A stretch of DNA of 64,000 bases, from positions 90,167,001 through 90,231,000 of the forward strand of contig CM075656.1 in the NCBI GenBank assembly GCA_037953625.1. Direction: 5' to 3'. Each line of letters starts with the position of its first letter. Within the stretch, counting starts at the first letter, position 1. The notes under the pieces were generated by a model. The model ran no database searches and was not told the DNA's origin. It saw nothing but the letters and a program-made list of their open reading frames with translations. This DNA is from Crotalaria pallida. Its lineage: Eukaryota > Streptophyta > Magnoliopsida > Fabales > Fabaceae. Shown here piece after piece: positions 11,645 through 23,223 of this stretch. The position numbers were made by a program, and so were the translations under genes.

Positions 11645-12350
11645 CACTCTTGAAAAAAGCTAATTTCATTATATGGTAGATGTTCAATAGGAATGCCTCC
11701 CCAAAAGACAATTACAAGCCTTTGTAAGCTTAATCTTTGCCCTATAGAATAGAAATCATCACTGTCAGTGGGAAAGTGAAAATTTAGCCAACTTTTGCCG
11801 AAAGTTTTCAAGAAAACTTGTATCAAATTGAGGATATTCTTAACATGTCTGACTGGTTTTAGTTATGGTTGTTCATTTTTGGCTCGCTTTTTACATAGCT
11901 TGAGACTCAACTATGTAACACTTGAATTGTTGTACTTACTTTTAGAGGCTATGAAAATTAATCATTAGCCAAACTATGTACTTAATTTGATTTGGAGTGT
12001 CCTTATATGACACTCAAAATCAAATCCCTTTAGTTACTATAACCGCATCCATATGCAGCAGTGCAGCTTAATGAAAATTCCACATTCTCAATGGCAATCA
12101 AAACTCCATAAACGTCTAATATTTGTGCTTTGTAAACAATCAGCTCAGTCTGCAGCACTGTACCAAACATAGGTATCCTATTTTATTTTATTTAAAAAAA
12201 AAAAAAAAAAAAAACTTATGCAAGATTGTATGAAAGTTATACCCTTACCTATATAATATGTCTAATCAATCCAAAAAAGAAAGGAAAAATCCAATGATAC
12301 AAAATCTCCCTACAATTTACCCCTAAGCACAAGAATATACACTCAAATCT
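10960..12350. other. Convergent intergenic region between reductase A and LEUNIG-like A
   Basis: Holds the presumed 3' UTRs of two converging genes and a pure (AT)n run at 11591-11642. The (AT)n run and its right flank (aacactcttgaaaaaa...) are conserved at 27841-27900 in copy B, which helps to anchor the duplication. No gene seen. Confidence 0.6.
11591..11642. repeat. (AT)n microsatellite
   Basis: Uninterrupted dinucleotide run of about 52 bp; its counterpart in copy B is at 27841-27893. Other runs in the window are at 5447-5480, 17471-17512, 19219-19266 and 48390-48412. Confidence 0.9.
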
Positions 12351-15300
12351 TCATTTCCATAGTTTCACGCAACAATCATGGCTAGCCGATGCAATCATTT
12401 CGCCTTCGGGTGTATCTGCTAGTCCAGCAATTAGTCCCTTGTGTGGTGGACCATTGTGATGTGGAACGGCCCATGTTTTATTGTTCTCGATTGGACTCCA
12501 TAGTTCCAGAGTCTGCAGTAGAATTTTTACAAATTTTGTCTCATCAGAAGGTATTGAGTTTCAAGCAGAAAGAGTTTATTAATAGAACAAGCATAGCTAG
12601 GTTCTTGTCTGGACTATGACATGATTGCCAGCAAAATGTAACACATAAAGCCTATATGGATCTATAACTACTACACATATGAAATATTAAAGAATAAATG
12701 ATTATTCATTTTCAAAGGAATCCAATTATAAAACCAATAGGCTAGAAAATTAACCTATGCGTAGCAGATGTATTCATTCATGAAGTCATGAGTGCTGTAA
12801 TTGTAACTTTAGAAATATATAGAAGGGGTACCGGTAAGAAAATCAATCACATGCTGGATGAAGACTTTACCTGATAACCACCAATAACTAAGAGATTGAG
12901 ATATGCTGGATGAAATATGCATGATTGAAACTTGTTTCCAGTAGAATGTAATTCATGGATGCATTTTCCATCTGACGACCAGATACGTGCACTATCTTCA
13001 CTGACAGAGGCAATATAGTTTCCACCTCTATCCCAACAAATGGAAAGAACATCTTTAACATGTCCCTAGAAGGAAATGAAATTCAATCATGATATATGTC
13101 ACAAAACCCAAAATTTAACCGATTAGAGCGAAAGCACGAGTTATATTATTTTTAGTTTTAGGAATATACCTTTAGATTGCACAGAATGCTATCAGTATCA
13201 ATATCAATTATCTTAATATCATTTCCAGTAGAAGTAGCAAGAAACTTTCCAAAATGAGGCTGAAATCTGACTTGTTTACTACCGCCCTGCAATACATCAT
13301 TATCATCACTATTCCACAATTAGCTTCCTGTTTTTTATAGCTAGTCCGAAACATCTGAATAATTACTTCAATTCTAGATTAAGAAAAAAAAAATCACAAT
13401 GTTCTAATAATGTATAAAGTCTAGTTGCGAGCTGTATTTTATATCGAACTCATGAAGCGAGTAATTTAATTGATTTTATGAAAAAACAGTAAAGAATGTT
13501 AAGGCATCAATAATTATGATAATCTATTAATGAAAATATTCATGAAACAGTTTGGCAAAGCTCAACTTCTAGGTCAAAATCCAACACTGTGATTCAGCAT
13601 CGATCAAGGCAAAATTGAACACACTCATAATACTATCTTTCCAAAAGCAGGCATGTGTAAAACTGACCTTAGTGATATGTATGCATGCACGTTCATTGAC
13701 ATTCCAAAGTCGAATTACATCATTGCTATCACACGAGCATAGAAGGTCCACCTTACTTGGGTGGAAATCCAATGACATTACTTGTTCAGCATGCCCATCA
13801 AGTTTGAAAAAAGATCGGGTTGCCTATATCATGAAGCATAAAACACAAATTAAATAGTTCAATATTAAATTGACCTCAAAGGAAAAAGTGTGTGGATATG
13901 AAAACAGGAAGTAAAAAAGTGGAAGGGCAGCAGAGGGGAGGATGGAGATGATCCCTATTCTAAACATTATGGAAGTTATGAAAAACGCATTAAGAAAACT
14001 AAGACAAGAAGAAAGTGACTAGTAATTGCTTACTCTGGCTGCATCCCATAGTCTGATAGATCGATCAAAGGAAGATGTTGCAAAAATAGTTGAATCTGGT
14101 CTGAACCGAACGTCCGTGATGAGAAGTGAATGTGCTTCTGGGGTAGTAACATCACCAAAAGTGTCCATGTTCCAAAGGAAAACCTGTAATCATAAACAAC
14201 AAGTTTTGAACACAAGGAAAAAAGCAAAGGCAATGATTTAGAATGGATAAATTACTTTAAAAACTAACCACATGGAATCATCACCTTTTTCTCATGTCCA
14301 GCACTGGCCAAAATTTTTCCATCCGATGAAAAATGGCTAGACAAAACTTTGCTTTTGCTTTTACTAAAGCAACCAATCTGTTCAAATGAAAAACCTGCCA
14401 AATAGTCCTTGTGTTAGAAATTAGAATAAACATTTAATCAATATAACTGCCAGAACTACCTTTTCACCTCTTTGAATCCATTATATTTTACTTAATTCTG
14501 TTTCATTTTCATTGCTGAGGTTGCCATCTGTATCTAGTTAGTGATTTCTATCAATATTAAAATAGTAGTGCGATTGTAATCAAATCAGAGTAGTGAAATC
14601 TGAGATACCAACAACGAACAAGATGCAGTAAAAGTCTTTGAGATATCCTTTCCATAAAGGTAAGTTGCATTATTGACTTATTTAGGGCCAAACACATTAC
14701 TGTGTATCGCATCTCTTAGGAATCTAAGATGTGGGCATTACTTATATAAATATCTATGTTATTATATCTCCTTCACAAAATATTTTACTACTAAAAGGGA
14801 TTTGGAGCCAACATGTAGAAATTTATCATCAAATATGGACCAGATGAAATAATTGAGGTATAAAAACATTTTCTTTCTCCCAGCTTTCACAGGCTGCATT
14901 AATATTCTATTCTTAACAAGCAGCCATGATTATACTACCTCTATTTTCATTTTTATGGTATGAAGTTGAGTTACGTATCAGATTGCTGAAAGGTGCAATT
15001 CTATGATCAGCATGCTCATTTTCCAAAGACAAGAAAGACTCCACATTTTCATCCACAAGTTTTCCATCTGCTGCACCCACCCAGTCCTATTGTTTTGTAA
15101 CCATGAAAAAAACAAAAAAATTATAAGATAGGGATCCAACTGACAAGAACATTGAAAAAATAAATAATAAATTGAATTGACATGAATGGGACAAAACCAT
15201 TATGGGTAGGAATGAAAGGATATGAAAGGATTTCCAGTATTTTCTTTAAAGGTTGGGAAAACATACCTGGGCACTTTGTCCAGATCCTACATATATTGTT

Positions 15301-17467
15301 TTCTTTCGCTTTTCGCTCTTCTGATTGAGAATAGGTACAAATATATTTCAGAAATATATGCACATGAATTGGCTTTCTATAAACAATAAGGTAAAGTGAA
15401 ACAATTTTGTATTCTAAAATGTTGAATACCGAACCTCAGCATTCTGGGACTGCATCTGGAGATGTTGGTCCTGCTGGTTTTGATGTTCCGAAGTTCTAAT
15501 CACTCGGTCCATCAGCTGGCATCATGAAATTAGTTTGTTAAGCAGAAATATACAAACTTTAAAAAAGATTCCTATGAAATGTTTTAGATAATTGTAACCA
15601 TCGGTATGCATAAATAAGCTTGAATGGGGTGAAAACAATCATCACTACTTTCAATTAATAATGGCAAACAATGGTTCATCCAAAGAAATAACATCATTTT
15701 CCCATTTCAATTTATGTGTGCTATAATTTTTACAGGTAATGAAGTACAAAATGAACTTGTAATCATTTTCATCTACTTTGATTTCTTTTAGCATAGTTTA
15801 TTCATCTTGTTGATTTCCCCCTTATCTAAAACTTTTAAATCATATGAGTTCAATATAGGAATAGATCTTTACTAGGACCATCGAACAGAAAATACAGCAT
15901 ACTAAGCTCTCCTTCCATTATTTATTTTGTTACAAGATTTACCACCACTAAATCAGAATTTAAGATTCTTTGAATTCCATCAAAGAAAAATACTTCATTG
16001 GAATATCAACCATTGGGAGACGAATGCACAAACCTGCTTATCCTTAGCACTTGATTCAGTCTTTGGACCTGGGGCCTTCACATATTGACGGCTACATTGG
16101 GTAGAGTTTCCAGGAATAGCAAAAGTCTGACTTTTAGGAGTAGACTCGAGTATTTGAGCATGAACTGCTTCTTGATTTTGTGTTTTCAACACTTGACACT
16201 GGTGCGTATAATTTGGTTCTTCCACATGTGAAGTAAATACCTGGTTCTGCACAACCCAAAGAACTTGGTCAATTTCCAGTTAATAAATGAGATAATATCA
16301 ACCACGAACTTGCATATACAGTTTTAGTGGAAATTTAAAGAAAAACCAAATACAAATTTTTCCTCAAAAGATTCTACATACTTTGTCACCAACATTCTGT
16401 GGCCATCTAGTTAGTGGCACTAGATTAAGAACTGGATTGGTTTCTGCAGAGAGAACTAACCATTAGGATCTCAAACAAATTATATCCTGCACTAATGAGC
16501 TTAGAATAAAAAATATTTTCATACAAAATTGAATAATAATTTTATTTGATTTTTCATCAAAGAATTTAGAAGAAAAGAGAAAAGCAAAATGGAAGAGGAT
16601 AAGGCATCCTCATAAACAAAATAAAAGAATAACTAAAACCTATGTGACAAAGCCATGGAGCAAAGCATATCAATTCCTCTACATGACTAACAAAGAAAGC
16701 AACACTTATAAAAAGCCCATGGATGGAGCACCAAAACAAAGCTAACTAAAGGAGTCATTGAATATTCTACCATTACTATTCAACCAAATAGACCAAAGAA
16801 CAAAATACGCAGAGCTAATAAAGTGGCAAAGCACACATAGTGTCATATTAGAATGCAAAGCTCTGCACGATTGAAATAGAAAATGAAGAACTGGGATATG
16901 ATAAGATGGAGTGATAAACACACTAAATTATAAGCTCTATTTTAGAACTGTGTGTACTTTTCACACACACTGTTATTTTAGAATGCAAAGCTCTATTTCC
17001 AGACAGTAAAAGAGAAAAATTGCAAGAACTAGGAAAATAGGTTCAAGACAAACTGGTTTCATGAGGTTCATTTAAAGGCTGCATTGTTCTTTTTCCTAAT
17101 TCCAGAGGGTCTCTAGGTACGTCCATCCCCAAACGAATGCCAAATCCACTATCCTGCAAATAACAGTAAAATAGATATGTTATACCAAGCATGAAGTTTG
17201 CTCCTTTGATTATTAATGCATGAAGTTTTCTACTCTTATTAGTTATTATTAATTTTTTATATGTTTGTGAACTGGACCATACCTGACGGACTTGCTTCTC
17301 TGCCAGTAGCTTACCTACATCTTGTAGGGATTGACTGAAAAAAATAAAGAGAACAGTCAAAAGAGTTGTTTAAAGAGAAACAGTGAGGGGTGTTTCCACC
17401 ACCATATAAACCAAATTTAACAATAACAACAATCAATAATGCATTCCCTTCAACTATAACATGTTAC

Positions 17468-17518
<51 letters not shown>

Positions 17519-18956
17519 AAGTCAAACAAGGTGGATATATATAGATAAAAAGAAGTATATGTTAACTATTATGTGTTAGTAGTGAAAGGTGATACTGCTG
17601 CTAACTTGCTTATGGGTTTGAGAGGCATATAAGTAAATGCAAAAGTGTGACATCAAAAATCAGAACAAGGATGAACATTAAGATTGAAAAACAAACTGTA
17701 CTTTGAACTAGTCCCTGACAAAAACTTTAGATGATCATTTGGTTTGAAAAGATCCTGCAAACTTGGTTCCCCAATTCCGACCAGGTTTCCATGTTCTTTA
17801 TTGAAGAGTGTTGGTGGTATTAGAGAAGCAGCTGGTTCTGCAATCACAGGGTTAAAGCTGCTAGAGCCGGCTTGAAATGGATTAGGCCTCTGGTGACTTA
17901 AGGATATTGGAGGGATCATAGGAAAAGAACTATCATTCCTTGCATTATCTGTCCCCTGAAAATATTGGCAAAAATGTATGAGTAGGATGCATATTCTGAT
18001 AGCAGTGTTATATATACAACACCACGTACGTGACAACTTTCGATTTGTAACATATATAACCGGTATACATGTTATGGAGTCATAAAGTTGTATTGAGTGA
18101 TCGTCCTTGGTTGAACAAATAACATTTTTTTTACCATCTACATACTCAAAAATCAAAATAGAAGACGCAATTTATTATTTGGTCCCACCTTACTAGAGGA
18201 TTCTGGTATAGTCTCCGCATCCTTCATCATCCTAGATTTAAATACATCATAGAAAAGAGACCACCATTCATGCAGGAATCCCTCAGGAGATTCAATCACT
18301 GAACACAAAAGTTTCATGTTAGAACCCAATTAAATAAATCTCCAGCAAGATTTAAAACATTAACTGAGTTGAGTACATAAAAATCTAAGTCAAACAATTT
18401 TCAACAAGATCAAGAGGTCGTTTGTTTAAATTTTTTTTCCCTAATAAATGCAGTTTTGAATAAAAGAAAAAACATAATCAAACTGCAAGACCTTTAAAAG
18501 ACCAAGTTCAAACATAATCAAATTGCAAGACCTTTAAAAGACGTTTAGGTTGACGAATTTTGACTGAGATTGAAAAAGTTTGATTTAATTTGAATCCAGA
18601 TCATACAATGAGTATATGACATACACAAAGTATTATTATAAAGATGATAGACGCCGTAAATAAATTTTAAAGAGATATAGAGTTAATAATATATATACCA
18701 ACTTTGGAATGGATTTGGCCTTCTTGCTTGAAAATCTCAGCGACGTTATGCATTCCCCTCTTCGTCATGTAATCATGTATATACAATCTCAGTCTGCAAA
18801 AAAAAAAAAAATCAAAAATTAAAATTAAAACATAATGAAAATAAAAATCAAGAAGCAAGCACAAGAAAGAGTAAAATTAAATTAGCGAAGCACGAACAGT
18901 TTATCAGGGTTCCAATCAGAGTCATCAGTAGTTAATGAGGGTGGTGGTGATGCCAT
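12351..18956 (-). CDS. LEUNIG/LEUNIG_HOMOLOG-like transcriptional co-repressor, copy A
   Basis: Seventeen exons, read from the right: 18898-18956, 18699-18793, 18189-18298, 17702-17955, 17283-17334, 17054-17153, 16382-16443, 16034-16246, 15435-15515, 15267-15320, 14939-15086, 14285-14394, 14034-14183, 13668-13823, 13170-13286, 12871-13065, 12351-12512. They join without a stop to 705 aa, all GT-AG. The N-terminus is a LisH/LUFS module: LRLYIHDYMTKRGMHNVAEI at about 21-40, then SPEGFLHEWWSLFYDVFKSR. The middle, about 89-409, is Pro/Ser/Gln-containing and shorter than in Arabidopsis LUG. The C-terminus, about 410-705, shows seven WD40-type blades, e.g. GHEKKVFLWNM, SFDRSIRLWDA, SNDVIRLWNV and a final CCVKLWK. 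Family members are nuclear and repress transcription through SEUSS and Mediator/HDAC partners; that role is inferred. An upstream 5' UTR intron is possible. Confidence 0.92.
16532..17015 (-). mobile_element. 5'-truncated LINE (L1-type) fragment in a LEUNIG-like A intron
   Basis: About 480 bp present in copy A but missing from copy B at the same intron position. AAAATTG flanks both sides (16525-16531 and 17016-17022). On the - strand one frame reads YFVLWSIWLNSNGRIFNDS, the WxIWxxRNxRxF signature near the end of plant L1 reverse-transcriptase ORFs. It is followed by a 3' UTR-like tail ending in A-rich sequence. It runs in the same direction as the host gene. Confidence 0.7.
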
Positions 18957-19213
18957 GACGCGATTGATTTGATTGAATAGCCTAAGCTTCAAGAACTGAA
19001 ACAAATAGAAAAGAAGAGATAAAGAGTGATTGAGAGTGCTGAAAGGAACGCAGGAAAAAAGGAGTAAGCGAATAAGCGGCAAGTGACAATGTCATGCAAA
19101 AAGGGGTCCAAAAATAAAGGGAACTAAAAAAACAAATAAATAATACCAATAAGTAAGTAAGTAATGTAATGCAATCTGTTTTGAGGGTTGAGCCATAAGG
19201 GGGTCATCAATAA

Positions 19214-19268
<55 letters not shown>

Positions 19269-19314
19269 CAACCATTGTGGGGCCCATTTTAACCCTCCGC
19301 CAATCGCGTTTTTT

Positions 19315-20640
19315 TTTAAGTTCGAGGTACGTGTTTTTCGAAAGAATTTATTGAGATGTTTGAACTAATGATTTCGAATATATCATTGTGGGGCCCACTT
19401 TCTCCCTCTGCCAATTAGGTTTTGCTTACTCGCCTTTTTTCCGATTTAGATGTATGCGTTTTTCAGGACAAATTATTGAGTAGTTGGAGCCAATGATTTC
19501 AATGTCATCAAGCTTTATATATGTACGCTTTTTTCCGATTCAGATGTATGCGTTTTTCAGGACAAATTATTGAGTGGTTGAAGCCAATGATTTCAAAGTC
19601 ATCAAGCTTTATATATGTACGCCAATTGTCATGGGCCCCACTTTCTTCCTCTCTTAATCAAGTTTTCCTTAATCGTTTTTTTTTTAAATTTAGATGTAAG
19701 CGTTTTTTGAGAGAAATCAATGAGTAGTTTTAGTCAATGATTTCGAAGTCATCAAACTTTTATATATACGCCAATCGTTTTTGCCCCACTTTCTTCATCG
19801 ATTAACAAAGATTTGTTTAATTGTTTTTTTTTAATAAAAAAATTTATATGTACGCATTTTTGAGAGAAGTTATTGAGTAGTTTTAGCCAATGATTTCGAA
19901 GCCATCAAGATTTATATATGTACGTCAATCATTGTGGGATTCACTTTCTTCCTTTGTTAACCAAGTTTTGTTTAATCGTTTTATTTTTTTAAAATTTTGG
20001 ATGTACCCGTTTTTCGAGAGAAATTATTGAGTAGTTTGGGCCAATGATTTCGAAGTCATCAAACTTTATATATATACGACAATCATTGCGGGCCCCACTT
20101 TCTTCCTCTGTTAACCAAGTTTTGCTTAATCGACTTTTTTTTTAAATTTAGATATACGCGTTTTTCGGGAGAAATTATTAAGTAGTTTGGGCCAATAATT
20201 TCGAAGCCATCGAACTTTATATATGTACGCCTTGTGGGCCCCACTTTCTTCCTTAATCAGCTTTTTCTTTAAAAAAATTAGATTTACACGTTTTTCGCGA
20301 AAAATTATTGAGTACTTTGGGCCAATGATTTCGAAACCATCAAGCTTTATAGACGCATGTCAATCATTGTGGGCCCCACTTTCTTCCTCTATTAACCAAG
20401 TTTTGCTTAATCTTTTTTTTTTTATAAATTTAGATGTACGTGTTTTTTGGGAGAAATTATTGAGTAGTTTTGTCCAATGATTTCGAAGCCATCAAACTCC
20501 TTATATGTATGTCAATAATTGTGGTTCCCACTTTCTCCCTCCGCTAAACAAGTTTTGCTTAATCGACTTTTTTTAATTAGTTGTACGTGTTTTTTTGGAG
20601 AAATTATTCTGTAGTTTGGGTCAACGATTTCGAATACATC
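19315..20640. repeat. Array of about 150-bp tandem repeats upstream of LEUNIG-like A
   Basis: About nine to ten degenerate units. Each contains, in order, a gatgtacgcgtttttcggga-like word, gagaaattattgagtagttt, gggccaatgatttcgaagcc, atcaaactttatatatgtac, gccaatcattgtgggcccca and a pyrimidine-rich ctttcttcctctgttaacca block. Unit starts near 19451, 19543 (a short unit), 19694, 19848, 20000, 20153, 20283, 20433 and 20581 give a period of roughly 130-155 bp. A pure AT run at 19219-19266 separates it from the gene. The same array lies upstream of copy B. Confidence 0.9.
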
Positions 20641-20705
20641 ACTATTTCATAAGTTAAAAATAAAATTAAAGTAGTGATGATATAAATGATAGCAATATGT
20701 CAGCG

Positions 20706-20842
20706 ATTTTTTTTCTTTTCTCGATCATATGATAATTCTTAGCGCTAAGGTGTAGGCGTGTAGCTATTCAGAATCCTATTTTTTTTCTTTTCTCGATCAT
20801 ATGATAATTCTTAGCACTAAGGTGTAGCTATTCAGAATTCTA
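20706..20842. repeat. Two-unit direct tandem repeat
   Basis: A unit of about 65-75 bp containing tttcttttctcgatcatatg, ataattcttagc and aaggtgtag occurs twice back to back, with a short insertion (gcgtgtag) in the first unit. Confidence 0.8.
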
Positions 20843-21153
20843 TATTTTTCTATTTTTATCCATTATATTTTTCATTTTATTATATTTTAATTGGTTTGGT
20901 GGCTAGGATAAGATAAGCTCAAATAAAATTTAAAAGTTAAAGGATAGTTACATAAAATGAGTTGTAAACTATTATTTCATTGAATGTTTAATTAAATATA
21001 CCAAGTTATTGTATATTTTGTCTGAGGTGTATTAGATAATAATGCAGAATACAATGATATAATTTTATGTAAATAGTAAATTGTAATTACAACTTGTAAT
21101 CTTTGTTATTCCATATTGTATGTTTTACCATGTGTTGCTAGTTTACTTGATTT

Positions 21154-21337
21154 TTTTTTGATAATAAAACTATGGAGGAGAATTTCACAGTCCCGACACC
21201 TGGAGCAACATGGGTGGGGTGTCTCCCCAAGGGATGTTCTCCACAATGATTCGAGCACAATGATTCGAGCCTCTGACCTTGTGGTCTTATGGGTTCTCAA
21301 TATCCTTATGGTCCACTAGGCCAAACCCATTTGGGTC
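21154..21337 (-). mobile_element. tRNA-derived SINE
   Basis: Flanked by a perfect 15-bp repeat TAGTTTACTTGATTT (21139-21153 and 21338-21352). On the - strand it starts near ggtttggcctagtggacc, an A box of the TGGCCTAGTGG type, followed by a B-box-like GGCTCGAATCA. It ends in a short A-tract (plus-strand T run at 21151-21159). Not seen in copy B. Confidence 0.85.
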
Positions 21338-21352
21338 TAGTTTACTTGATTT

Positions 21353-22120
21353 AGATATCATATTTTGATGCAAATTTTGAGATCTTGACAAGTCGGAATT
21401 GAGAATTAACAATATTATAATTGGAGAGTGAAATTGATAAATGTTTAAATGATAAATAACATAATTGACATTATTTTCATAAAAAACCAAATTATAAAAA
21501 GAGTATTTTAGTCGAAAATAAATTTAGAGAAAAAATTCACAAAGTAAATAAAATTCAAAAGAAAAACTTATTTTTAAATATTTATCTCAAATAAAAACTG
21601 TACTCATAAAACCTTTTTTGGCTTCCATTTATAATTAAAAACAGCAAAATAATTTGACTTATAATATAAGAAATAACTCATCAAAATTAAGCTTGTCTCT
21701 AAGATATACCCTCTTTTTAAAGAGGTTTGATACTACAAATGATGTATTCAAAAACATGATAAAATGTGATTTGATTGTAGTATATCCATGATATATTTTT
21801 TTTAAGGGAATTCATCTACGTTATTTAAAAAGTATATTAATTAAACACGGAAATTTATCACAAACTTAAACATTTCAAATAATTTTCATATTTTATTATT
21901 ACTTAAAAGGACACTATTACATGAGACTAAATGATAGTATACTTTGCATATATGGATAAATAATCATACGAATAACATAAAAATAGTAAAAAATGAATAA
22001 TCATTAAAATTTAAAGTGGATTTTTAGTTTTGTCTAAAATCTTTTATTCACTATTAGAATTAGATTCTCTCCAAAAACTATTAATTGAAAATAAATAAAG
22101 ACATATTTTTTTTTTCACAA
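21353..22120. other. AT-rich tail of duplication copy A
   Basis: No gene. Blocks at 21400-21720 and 21840-22110 are collinear with 47945-48340 and 51830-52090 in copy B, where the 3.4-kb TIR element has been inserted between them. Confidence 0.7.
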
Positions 22121-22121
22121 T

Positions 22122-22150
22122 GTCGCGGCCGGGTCCCTAGTTGTCCTCGA
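22122..22150 (-). repeat. LTR-terminus fragment at the duplication junction
   Basis: TGTCGCGGCCGGGTCCCTAG is close to the reverse complement of the last 20 or so bases of the LTRs ending at 38746 and 45607. The similarity fades within about 30 bp. It begins exactly where homology between copies A and B stops. Confidence 0.65.
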
Positions 22151-23118
22151 ATAAGATTACATTTTTATTTTGTTTATATTTGATTATTTATTAAAAAAAT
22201 TAAACAAAAGTAAAAGCAAAATTAGATACCTGGAAGTGCTAGTGTTAGTGCTACAGAGGCAAAGAAGGATTGCAGGTGCAGGGAGTGCGGCAGGAACTGG
22301 GCAACAAGAGAAGACACGTGTCGCATACCAGTTGGCGTGCAGGTAGGAGTGCCGGGACAGGTGCGGGAAGGACTAGAAAAATACGTGCATCCACTCGATC
22401 TAAGCCGTCTAATCAGCTTCTCGATCCTGCAGCTATTTTTTTTTATACAACTGAAAGGATCCTGCAGCTATGACTCAACAAATGGAATAGTACAGAGATA
22501 AAACGGAATTGACCTGCGACAGAGAAATAAAGTACGGAGAAAATTGTGTCTCTAAAATTTTTTTTTAGATAGGTGAGAAAACTTTTTTTATAGGAAAAAT
22601 TATGTTAAGAAAATTAGTCTTTTTTCGATAGGCTTTAAGAATTCAATAGAATATTCTCTGATTTATTCCTCAATCAAATTTTTTAAATTTTGTTCAAAGA
22701 TTGAGAACATAAAACCAAATTTGATGATAATCCTTTTGGAAAAAAACAAATCTTTTTTAAATTTTTTTTTATCTTTATCCTCGTAAAAACTAACCAAATT
22801 TTTAAAAAAAACATTTTTAGCTTATCTTTTTTGAAATTTTTTATTTTTTCGTTTTTTTACTTTTTACAAAAAATACTTTTTTCTAAATCTTTTTTTATTT
22901 TTATTTTTTATCTTTTTTTTAAACATTTTTTATTTTTTATTTTTGTTTGGAGAGACAAAATTGGATGACAACAACTATCTCTCTTTACTTGTTGTTTATC
23001 ATCGGGTAGCAAACAAACCACGATTTGAATGCTATCAAGATAAGAGAGGGAAGAGCAACAAAATGCACACCAATTTTGTTTAGAAATTAATGACCCTTAC
23101 TAAACTTGGATATTTGAA
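22151..23118. other. Unique spacer between the duplicated copies
   Basis: Contains a GC-richer stretch at about 22230-22480 with ACACGTGT (a G-box-type core), then T-rich sequence. No convincing gene. The small frame at 22270-22473 is unsupported. Its right end now serves as the upstream region of the dead reductase copy. Confidence 0.5.
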
Positions 23119-23223
23119 GTGTAATGGAGTACTTTCAAATCCTATTACTACTAGCATTTGAAGTGAAACTTTTGTTTTTAGCATCAAATTAAAACCCCAA
23201 AGCCAATCAAGAAATTAATAAAC

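Larger units (their letters stand above)
8165..22120. repeat. Tandem segmental duplication, copy A
   Basis: Sequence from just upstream of the reductase to about 22120 is collinear with 23119-52096: reductase, LEUNIG-like gene, 150-bp repeat array, then an AT-rich tail. Order and orientation match, so this is a direct tandem duplication. Copy A is close to the ancestral length. Its private insertions include a LINE fragment (16532-17015), a SINE (21154-21337) and elements in reductase intron 2. Homology stops at 22120, exactly where an LTR-end sequence begins. Confidence 0.9.
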
